Shown here: piece by piece, positions 1 through 7,300 of the stretch
How the letters are laid out: the number at the start of each line of letters is the position of its first letter
How positions within the stretch are numbered: the first letter of the stretch is position 1
NCBI GenBank assembly: GCA_017881765.1
Contig: JADGQN010000196.1
Span: 1 to 8,468, forward strand
Length of the DNA stretch: 8,468 nt
Direction: 5' to 3'
Source of the DNA: Syntrophobacterales bacterium
Lineage (GTDB): Bacteria > Desulfobacterota > Syntrophorhabdia > Syntrophorhabdales > WCHB1-27
Program-made: the position numbers and the translations under genes
Notes under the pieces: generated by a model
What the model saw: the letters and a program-made list of their open reading frames with translations, nothing else
Database searches by the model: none
What the model was told of the DNA's origin: nothing

Positions 1-2316
1 GGCATCATCTCGCATGGACCGGCGGATGGACTCCCGGATGGAAGAACGGGCACTGTCGACCCGGCTATCGACTTAGAGGCCGACCTTCCTCCCCTCACTC
101 TCATCATGCGCCTTGAGGGCATGTGGTGCCCGACCTGCGCATGGCTGATCGAGGAGGTGCTTCGGAGGACGTGCGGTGTGCTGGAGCCCTGCGTCTCTTT
201 CCTCTCTGATACGGTTCAGATGAAGTACCTTCCTCACGTACTAAGCCCCTCAGAGATCACCGCGAAAATCGCGCGGCTCGGCTATCGGGCATCTGGCCTT
301 TCGGAGGCCAGGTCCAATGCGTCCGGGAAAGACGACTTGCTCGCCCGCCTGGGCGTATCGGCGATTCTGAGTGCCAACGTGATGATGGTTTCGTGCGCCC
401 TTTACTTTGGTTTTTTTCGTGACCTGTCATCTGCGGTGATTGGTTACTTCTCGTATCCCTTGCTGGCGATAGCGACGCCGGTCGTTTTTTACAGCGGATT
501 TCCCATCTTGCGGAAAGCCGCAGCGGGCTTAAGATATGGTAAGACGTCGATGGACACCTTGATCTCAATGGGTATTCTGGCAGCCTATTTCTACAGCATC
601 CTTCAGATGACAAGGGGAAGCATCCACCTCTACTTTGATACAGCCTGCATGCTTGTGACCCTGGTACTGGCGGGGAAATATATTGAGACGTGGGCTCGGC
701 AGAGGGTTTCCGCGGGTATTGTGGAACTCTGGGACCTCGCCAATCAGAAGGTCCGACTGCAAACGCCTGGCCGGGAAGAGTGGGTGGGTTCCGATGCAGT
801 CAAGCCGGGAGATCGCTTTCTGGTCTATTCCGAAGAGCGTATCCCGGTCGACGGTCGGGTCGCGGAAGGAACGGGATTGCTTGATGAGTCGATTGTCACG
901 GGAGAGTCGAGACCGCTGCGCAAGGGGCCCGGGGAAGACGTGATGGCGGGCAGTCTATTGAAAGATGGAGAGCTCGTGTTGACAGCCACTCGTGTGGGCT
1001 CGGAAAGCTCCCTGCAGCAGATGGTCACCCTCATGCGGGAAGCCCTTGACAGAAAGGTCCCGGTCGAGCTTTTGGCGGACCGGATCACTGCCTTCTTCGT
1101 GCCTGCGGTGCTTATCATCGCCGCCATCGCCGCACTCTTCCTGCTCGTCCGCAACGTGCCTGCCGACGAGGTCCTGTTACGGTCCCTGACCGTTCTTTTG
1201 ATTTCGTGTCCCTGCGCTCTCGGGATTGCGACGCCGCTGGTGAAGGTTGCGATGCTCGGGATCGGCCGTTCAAAGGGCCTTCTTATCCGTGACCCCGAGG
1301 CCCTGGAACGCGCAAGGGAACTCGACGTGCTGCTCTTTGACAAAACCGGAACAATAACGGAGGGCAATTTTGCCCTGCAGAGCGTGATCACCGAAGGGAT
1401 CCCGGAAGGAGAGGTGTTATCACGGTTGGCTGCCCTGGAACTAGAATCTTCTCATTTTCTGGCCAGGGAGATCGTACGCCGCGCGCGCCGTTCAGGGACG
1501 ACCATCGGTGAGGCTGAACAGGTAGAAGAGGTTCAGGGCCGCGGAGTGAAAGGAGTTATTGGGAATGATACGGTCATAGTCGGGAATCGCAGCTTCATCA
1601 CAGAGCAGCGGATGGCGCTACCGGCTACCTTCGATGGCGCAGCAACAATCTGGCAGAGGCAGGGAATGACCGTCCTCTTTTTCGGATGGGAAGGTGACGT
1701 TAAAGGCATCCTCGTTTTTGGCGATCCGGTGAAAGAGGGCATCCGTGAATTGGTGACTCGGCTCCACGCCCGAGGCATCGCGTCGTGGCTTGTCTCAGGA
1801 GACGCGGAGGAGACAACGGCTGCCGTGGCGGCATTCGTCGGCATAGAAGAGTGCCGTGGACAGATGCTCCCCGCGGAGAAGGCCCAACTTGTCGTATCGT
1901 TGAAATGTGCGGGCCGCAAGGTAGGCGTGGTCGGGGACGGACTGAACGATGCGGCTGCCCTTGCCCGGGCCGACGTGGGGTTTGCGCTCGGTGTCGGGAG
2001 CGATCTTATCCGGGAAGCATCCGGCATAGCGATTTTGGCCTCTGAACCCGGAAGGGTTCTCGATGTACTCGATTTGTCACAGCTCGCCGCAAAGACCATC
2101 CGGCAGAATCTACTCTTTGCCTTTCTGTATAATGTCACGGCCATACCACTTGCCGTGAGCGGTTTGCTCAACCCGCTTATCGCGGTAGTGGTTATGTTCG
2201 GGAGCAGCTTCACGGTCATCGGAAATGCGCTCCGCATCACGAAGATGAAGCAGGCAGCCCATGTGCCTGACCAGCGCCTGCGGGTTTCGGAAGCCGGTGC
2301 AGGAGGGATTGCATGA
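1..2316 (+). CDS. Copper-type heavy-metal P1B-ATPase, CcoI/FixI-like (5' partial)
   Basis: ATP-driven membrane pump, most likely moving Cu+ out of the cytoplasm. The frame is open from base 1, and the first in-window ATG (106) cuts into the first strand of the HMA domain (LTLIM precedes GMWCPTCAW), so the real start is upstream. Counting from that ATG: HMA metal site GMWCPTCAW at 5-13, about eight membrane helices, actuator TGES at 265-268, CPC ion site at 368-370, phosphorylation motif DKTGT at 412-416, SGD at 564-566 and hinge GDGLND at 610-615. YN (675-676) in the seventh helix and MxxSS (697-701) in the eighth match Cu+-selective pumps. GMxCxxCAW followed by LIEE resembles CcoI/FixI, the copper ATPases serving cbb3 oxidase assembly, but no oxidase gene is visible here. 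The nucleotide-binding His-Pro dipeptide reads His-Phe (450-451), which is unusual. The stop overlaps the next gene as ATGA, with AGGAGGG at 2301-2307 serving that gene. The class is certain; export versus oxidase assembly is not. Confidence 0.95.
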   Translation, partial: GIISHGPADGLPDGRTGTVDPAIDLEADLPPLTLIMRLEGMWCPTCAWLIEEVLRRTCGVLEPCVSFLSDTVQMKYLPHVLSPSEITAKIARLGYRASGLSEARSNASGKDDLLARLGVSAILSANVMMVSCALYFGFFRDLSSAVIGYFSYPLLAIATPVVFYSGFPILRKAAAGLRYGKTSMDTLISMGILAAYFYSILQMTRGSIHLYFDTACMLVTLVLAGKYIETWARQRVSAGIVELWDLANQKVRLQTPGREEWVGSDAVKPGDRFLVYSEERIPVDGRVAEGTGLLDESIVTGESRPLRKGPGEDVMAGSLLKDGELVLTATRVGSESSLQQMVTLMREALDRKVPVELLADRITAFFVPAVLIIAAIAALFLLVRNVPADEVLLRSLTVLLISCPCALGIATPLVKVAMLGIGRSKGLLIRDPEALERARELDVLLFDKTGTITEGNFALQSVITEGIPEGEVLSRLAALELESSHFLAREIVRRARRSGTTIGEAEQVEEVQGRGVKGVIGNDTVIVGNRSFITEQRMALPATFDGAATIWQRQGMTVLFFGWEGDVKGILVFGDPVKEGIRELVTRLHARGIASWLVSGDAEETTAAVAAFVGIEECRGQMLPAEKAQLVVSLKCAGRKVGVVGDGLNDAAALARADVGFALGVGSDLIREASGIAILASEPGRVLDVLDLSQLAAKTIRQNLLFAFLYNVTAIPLAVSGLLNPLIAVVVMFGSSFTVIGNALRITKMKQAAHVPDQRLRVSEAGAGGIA

Positions 2317-3266
2317 AGAAGGCTGGTATGCCGACCCGCGCATTTTTCTCCAACGTGAAACTTTTTCTGGCCCTTTCTCGCACGACACATGGGCTTCTGG
2401 ATCTCGCCACGCCCGCATTATCGGCGCTGCTCTGGCTCGGCGCATTTCCTTCTCCGTGGATCGTGGCCGTTGGGCTTCTGACCGCTTTTTCAGGATACAC
2501 TGCCGTGTATGCGCTTAATGACCTGGTAGATTACAGGACCGATCTGGAGCGCGTGAGAACAGGCCTTCTCAAAGATGCAGGTGATTATCTGGACACGGTT
2601 TTCGTGCGCCACCCCCTGGCCCGGGGGTCTCTCAGCTTTCGAAAGGGACTCGTCTGGGCAGCCTTCTGGGCCGTCTTGGCGCTGATAGGCGCTTCCTTGC
2701 TCGGTCCGGTCTGTGTCGTGCTTTTTCTTGGCGGCGTCATGCTGGAGGCTATCTACTGTCTTATGCTGAAAGTAAGCCATTTGCGCGTGCTCGTGAGTGG
2801 CCTTGTCAAAACCCTTGGAGGTATCGCGGCTGTGTTCGCGGTCGACCCGACACCATCCCCTCTCTTCATCCTCCTTCTGTTTTTGTGGCTCTTTTTTTGG
2901 GAGATCGGTGGGCAGAACCTGCCCGCTGACTGGCACGACATAGAGGAAGATTCCGAACTGGGACACAGGACCATCCCTGTCCGATGTGGAGCCAGGGCCA
3001 CATCCGCGCTTATTCTCTTGTCTCTACTTATGACTGTCGGTCTCGGTACGTACCTGCTGTCCACCGCGACCGGTCAGTTTTCCATCTTTTGTACGGGAGG
3101 CAGTTTCTTGATCGGGTTGTATCTTTTGGTTCAACCCGCGCATCAGGCATGCCGTAGTGAAGCGGCGATCGACGTTGATGCACTCTTCGCGAAGGCAAGC
3201 CTCTATCCGCTTGCTTTGCTTGCCCTGCTGCTGGCGCACATGATATCCTCACAGGCAGCGAAGTAA
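2313..3266 (+). CDS. UbiA-superfamily membrane prenyltransferase
   Basis: Intramembrane transferase family that joins a polyprenyl diphosphate to an aromatic or other acceptor (quinone precursors, heme, lipids). The 317-residue length and eight or nine hydrophobic segments fit the family. Both Mg-diphosphate motifs are present: N69-D70-x2-D73-x3-D77 (NDLVDYRTD) and D206-x2-D209-x3-D213 (DWHDIEED), the latter followed by HRTIPVRCG, as in UbiA-type enzymes. The first motif lacks the arginine- and proline-rich follow-up expected for heme O synthase (CtaB), and there is an extra stretch of about 20 residues (82-99) before the HPLARG segment, so the substrate is unassigned. The start at 2313 is supported by AGGAGGG at 2301-2307 and by the 4-base ATGA overlap with the ATPase, which implies translational coupling. 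A cytochrome b5-like gene follows after 4 bases. Family membership is confident; substrate and pathway are unknown. Confidence 0.88.
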   Translation: MKKAGMPTRAFFSNVKLFLALSRTTHGLLDLATPALSALLWLGAFPSPWIVAVGLLTAFSGYTAVYALNDLVDYRTDLERVRTGLLKDAGDYLDTVFVRHPLARGSLSFRKGLVWAAFWAVLALIGASLLGPVCVVLFLGGVMLEAIYCLMLKVSHLRVLVSGLVKTLGGIAAVFAVDPTPSPLFILLLFLWLFFWEIGGQNLPADWHDIEEDSELGHRTIPVRCGARATSALILLSLLMTVGLGTYLLSTATGQFSIFCTGGSFLIGLYLLVQPAHQACRSEAAIDVDALFAKASLYPLALLALLLAHMISSQAAK

Positions 3267-3270
3267 TTAC

Positions 3271-3984
3271 ATGAAAGAGATCGATTCAGAGACCCTCTCC
3301 AGGAGTAACGGCAAAGAGGGAAACCCCGTCTATATTGCCCACAAGGGCAGGGTAATAGACGTCAGCAAGAGCAAGCTATGGCAGACGGGCGTCCATATGG
3401 GGAGGCACGCCGCGGGGACTGATCTCACCGCGGAGATAGGAGCTGCTCCCCATGGCCCCGAGGTATTGGACCGTTATCCGGAGATAGGATCTTTGGTAGC
3501 ATCGGTGCCCGCGGAGCGGCCCATGCCTGCCTTCCTGGCCAGGCTGCTTTCCCGCTATCCTTTTTTCCGTCGCCATCCACATCCCGCCACGGTTCACTTC
3601 CCTATTGCCTTCATGGCAGCAGCTTCAGGATTCTATGTGCTCTACCTTGTGACGGGCGCGGCGTCATTTGAAGTCACGGCGGTTCACTGCCTCGGGGCAG
3701 GAATCCTCTTTGCTCTGCTGGCGATGAGCACAGGTCTTTTCACCTGGTGGCTCAATTACATGGCGAAGCCTGTGCGCCAGGTGACGATCAAAATAGTCCT
3801 CTCCTGTGCCATGCTCGCTGACGCAGTCGCCGCCTTTATTTGGCGTATATCGAATCCCGATATTCTGAACCAGCTCAATGGAATCGGCGCCATCTATCTT
3901 CTTCTCGTTCTGGCTCCCGGTCCGCTTGCCCTCGCCATCGGCTATTTCGGCGGGACGCTCACGTTTCCGTTGGAGAAGAAGTGA
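3271..3984 (+). CDS. Cytochrome b5-like domain fused to DUF2231 membrane domain
   Basis: Predicted membrane-anchored heme protein of 237 residues. Residues 1-75 form a short cytochrome b5-type heme domain: YIAHKGRVIDV gives the early strands, H46 in GRHAAGTDLT occupies the HPGG-type first ligand position, and H61 in APHG is the likely second ligand. Their spacing of 15 residues is much shorter than in classical b5 (about 24). After a linker, HPHPATVHFPIAF (102-114) marks the start of a DUF2231 domain with four membrane helices at about 108-128, 137-160, 172-192 and 204-227; its histidines (102, 104, 109) could also bind heme or metal. It begins 4 bases after the prenyltransferase stop with only a weak Shine-Dalgarno sequence, so translational coupling is likely. 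It ends the operon. There is no signal peptide, so the b5 domain is probably cytoplasmic unless topology shows otherwise. Domain calls are from motif recognition; partner and electron pathway are unknown. Confidence 0.85.
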   Translation: MKEIDSETLSRSNGKEGNPVYIAHKGRVIDVSKSKLWQTGVHMGRHAAGTDLTAEIGAAPHGPEVLDRYPEIGSLVASVPAERPMPAFLARLLSRYPFFRRHPHPATVHFPIAFMAAASGFYVLYLVTGAASFEVTAVHCLGAGILFALLAMSTGLFTWWLNYMAKPVRQVTIKIVLSCAMLADAVAAFIWRISNPDILNQLNGIGAIYLLLVLAPGPLALAIGYFGGTLTFPLEKK

Positions 3985-3988
3985 AACG

Positions 3989-4028
3989 GTTGACGGGTTG
4001 ACTCGTTGACTAGTTGATTCGTTAAGAC
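3989..4028 (+). repeat. Tandem octamer repeat, five imperfect copies
   Basis: Five consecutive 8-base units start at 3989, 3997, 4005, 4013 and 4021: GTTGACGG, GTTGACTC, GTTGACTA, GTTGATTC and the degenerate GTTAAGAC. The array begins 5 bases after the stop codon of the b5-DUF2231 gene. The units do not fold into a strong hairpin, so this is not an obvious terminator. It may be a slipped-strand intergenic microsatellite; function is unknown. Confidence 0.8.
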
Positions 4029-4122
4029 CCTCTGCCGTCTTCTCCTTTACAGCCAGCCATTTGGACCACCCACCTCCCTTCTTTCACCTAGAAGACTTGC
4101 CTCACTTAACTTTTGTGTACCG

Positions 4123-4150
4123 CTGTTACTCACCGCCCGGTGCGTAACAG
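4123..4150. other. Strong inverted repeat (28-base hairpin)
   Basis: CTGTTAC (4123-4129) pairs with GTAACAG (4144-4150), and inside it CACCG (4131-4135) pairs with CGGTG (4138-4142), leaving one T/C mismatch and a 2-base tip. A tight tip suits a cruciform or protein site, or a larger RNA loop. There is no T-run on either side, so it is not a standard intrinsic terminator. Confidence 0.75.
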
Positions 4151-4189
4151 CTCGTGCGGCAAACATTAGGGGTCTATGACGCCCGTTCA

Positions 4190-4224
4190 CAAGGCCCGTT
4201 TGGGCAACAGGCCGTCCATCCTTG
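4190..4224. other. Inverted repeat with alternative stems
   Basis: GGCCCGTT (4193-4200) pairs with AACAGGCC (4206-4213) at seven of eight positions around a 5-base loop. Flanking CAAGG (4190-4194) and CCTTG (4220-4224) could form a competing outer stem. It lies between the other two inverted repeats of this gap and supports the view that the whole stretch folds as RNA. No role is assignable. Confidence 0.5.
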
Positions 4225-4289
4225 AAGTGATCTAATGCCTGAGCTTTATCACGGCACGACCAACGCCGCTTATCAGCAAGGGGACGGGA

Positions 4290-4372
4290 TGGAAGTTCCA
4301 TGCATACAATTTTCCCGGTTTCGCTCCGCCGCGAGTCAAACGACCAGGAATACGGAGCGTACCGAGTATGCA
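4290..4372. other. Long stem-loop with three nested stem segments, downstream of the 1049-residue gene
   Basis: Outer arm TGCATAC (4301-4307) pairs with GTATGCA (4366-4372), middle arm CGGT (4316-4319) with ACCG (4361-4364), and inner arm CGCTCCG (4322-4328) with CGGAGCG (4353-4359), around a 24-base loop. An adjacent small palindrome TGGAAGTTCCA sits at 4290-4300. Relative to the - strand gene it begins about 20 bases after the stop at 4392, so it could protect or end that transcript, but no U-run follows. Three nested arms in register are unlikely by chance and suggest a conserved RNA fold. Confidence 0.6.
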
Positions 4373-4391
4373 ATCTTTTGCGCAGCCAACG

Positions 4392-7300
4392 TCAGCACCG
4401 GATAATTATCTTACAGATTCTTTCGGGCTCCTTCTCTTCAACCCATACCGATACCAGCAATCGTTCTTTACAGGCGCGCAGGACAACTTCGCCGATTGCT
4501 TTTTCACGGCTTCTGAAGAGATGCTTCTCCGAACATGAATCCGAGCACGAAGAGAGAACGAATCCTTCGAAATCGCCGAAACAGTCGTACATCACCTCAC
4601 ACACCTTGCCGGTTTGTTCGCGTTTCTCCTTATATATGCCCACGACAGGAACGCCTTGCAGTGAAGGCTTGATTTCCGACGAATTTCCTCCGAGTCCGTC
4701 GACCCTCGCGGCCACGTACGAAATGTAGCGCTGCAGCACCGGATACCACCTGTTTGCCGGAGACATCGCCTGCAGCCTCCACTTCAAAATTGCCAGCGTG
4801 TTCTCCTCGGGGAAGAGAATCACCTCTCTTGTACTCACCGGTATTTTTATCTGGAATGTGCCGACAATGTATCTCCAGTTTCGCATCCACTTTCGATTGG
4901 ATGCCGCTGCCCCTTCCGACCTGGCGAGAACAGCGACCTCTCTGTTTTGCCTTGTCGTTATCCTTCTGACCACAATGTTGAACTCCTGCCCTTTCTTCAC
5001 CGTCGTGGGGAGATCTACCGTAAACAGTCCGGCAAAATTCTGCCCTGAACCGGTTGGAATGGGGACATAGGTCACCCCCTTGGTGACTTTGCACTGGACG
5101 GTATTATGGTCAGGCGCCGAAAGCAGATGGGTGTTGTATAATTTTGAGGCAAGTTTCAGGACCTCCGCTGTATCCACCTGGGGCCAATAAATACTCGCGA
5201 TACTCCCCACCGGCGTATGTCCCCAGTCGATCATCAGTTCGTCCGGGTAGTCCAGTAAAGCCCCGGCAGTTTTGGCAACGGGAAGGCTCGGGCGGAGGTC
5301 GAACGTTTGAGGTATGCGATGTGTGGCAGCGATGCCGGGATTGTCGGAATGCGTTACTTGAAGATTGCGCTGAGACAGTTTATCGGAATTTTCCGGGTTC
5401 ATCGTTATTCCGTTGGAGTTGATGATCGGAGCGTCGTCATAGGCGATCTGAGCCACGATGCAATGGTGCGTCCCGTTCAGCAACGCCTGTACCGGTGAAC
5501 CATTGACGATATTGGCTGGATCGTATATGTTCAGGAAGCAGCCGAAATACGCCCAAGTGCTGTCGCCGGAAGTTATTTCTATTGTGCGATTATTAATACC
5601 GTTCGACCTGTACTCCGGGTTGTTCGGATCGGTGAAATCCGGACTGTTCCCCGTAGCGAAGAACGGCATGGTATGACTATCCATCGCCGGCAGCGGTGAA
5701 GCCGGCAGATTGCTCGAGTCAAGGTTGCTCAAATACGTCGAACCCGGCTGATAATCGGTATCGGCCGATTGGGTGCTCCACAACCGGAAGAAAACTTTCG
5801 CGCCCTGGGCTTTAGAACCCGATGTGCCCCTGAGACGCACCCTCGCAATCGCAAAATTGTAATTGTTGGCCACCACCGGTGGAAAGAATGATTTGAGACT
5901 GTATGGGGTTACGGATGAATCGCCCGTCAGTGCCCCCGATTGACCCGGAAGAAGCGAATTGAACGGATCGGAACCGGAAGGATTGTTATAACTGGTATTC
6001 AGAAACGCCAGAAGGTTCTGAATGTAGTCGTAAGCTCCTGAGATGCTGTCGGAGCCGAACACCGGTCCGCCCGCCACCGGTGTATTGTTGATTGCAGGAG
6101 CGGCGGTGAACACGCGCAAATCCTGACTTAACCAAAAGACATTGTCCTGTGTGGGATCGACATTGGTGAAATAAGGATCTGCGCCGCTAATCAATTCAAA
6201 CAGTGTTGCCGCACTCACCGGAGTGCCCCCTATCGTCATCGACGCGTTCAGCACTTCCTGGAGCGCAGGATCGCCCGAGTTCGGGAAAGAGGTCAAAGCC
6301 GCCGAAGTGAATTGAATATCGAACGGGAACCGGATCCTCTGCGGCGTATAAAGATCCCCGGGGAGTTCGTACTCGGGGGCCGAACCGTTCGGCGTGATGG
6401 TGACCCCGCTCAAAGCGTTAAACGATCCGGATAACACGGGTGTTAAGGGGCTCGCCTGGTCGATGGAGAGCTGATCGATGGTGAATCCTTCCAGTACAAC
6501 CCAGAATGCATTTGAGAACTTGCCGCCTGCAGATGCTATCACATCAGTCACTTCATCCTTGCCGAAGGTGCTTTTATCGGTGACAAAATACACATCCTGC
6601 GTGATGTTTCTGTAACAGAGATACACATCGCCGCCGGGGGAGTCGTTGCTTACGATCACACAGTGCTGACCGTTATCCGTAACATCGTTATCGGCCTGCC
6701 AATTAAGGGTAGCATCCGTGTCTATTATGGTGGGTGTCGTAGCGGTGCGGACTTTTATCTCGATATCATGAAATGCCGTCAGCGCCGTATCCGGATAGTC
6801 GGTGAAGGCCTTGAATCCGTAGCATTCCAGGGTTGCATTTGCCCAGTGGAGCTCGTCGATATTAGTGACGGTCAGATCGGCAGAAGAAAAGCCGGCGAAG
6901 GAAGAAAGATAGCTGAAAGAAGTACCCGATTGTCCTGTCAGCGTCATGATGCCCTGCAGAACGTCCCCCGGGTTGACCTGAACCAGACTGCCGTGCAAAG
7001 CCAGCCCTCCCTGGCCATCAACATACCAGTTGGTTATGGACCAATATTTCCCTCCGCCCGCCGGAGAAGATCCCCATTGGAGAACAGGTTGAAGAATAAA
7101 TGGTCCGCCACTGGTTTGCTGAATGCCGTTAAAGAGATAAACAAGCTCGCCGTTATCCGTGGCAGGAGCGGGCGGAACAGCCCAGCTGGCGCTGAAATAG
7201 CTGATGGGGTTTCCGCTGCTGTTTGTCCATTCCGAATTGAGGATCCATCCGTCGGTAATGGGTGCGGGGCCAGGGATTCCCCTTTTTTTCTCTGCCGGTT

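Larger units (their letters stand above)
4029..4391. other. Structured intergenic region between convergent operons, no convincing gene
   Basis: No reading frame here resembles a known protein; the longest (- strand 4047-4373) has no recognisable motif and crosses three inverted repeats. On the - strand a Shine-Dalgarno-like AGGAGGTGG lies a few bases upstream of an ATG at about 4061 that opens a 12-codon frame ending in TAA beside the octamer array, as a truncated gene start would. The density of hairpins followed by a start-like signal is reminiscent of the 5' RNA portion of a group II intron or another mobile RNA element cut off before its protein gene. I could not identify a diagnostic motif such as a domain V hairpin or GUGYG end, so this is a weak inference. 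Alternatives are a structured non-coding RNA or a bidirectional termination region. Confidence 0.35.

Noticed and set aside
106..108. ATG at 106 as the true ATPase start
   Set aside because: The frame is open to base 1 and the HMA first strand begins before it; no Shine-Dalgarno precedes it.
1533..2390. 285-codon - strand reading frame
   Set aside because: Antisense to the ATPase phosphorylation and hinge domains, which are clearly coding on the + strand.
4123..4150. Hairpin as an intrinsic terminator of the first operon
   Set aside because: No T-run follows on either strand and it lies about 140 bases past the stop codon.
4047..4373. 108-codon - strand reading frame in the convergent gap
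   Set aside because: It runs through three inverted repeats, has no recognisable motif and no good ribosome site.
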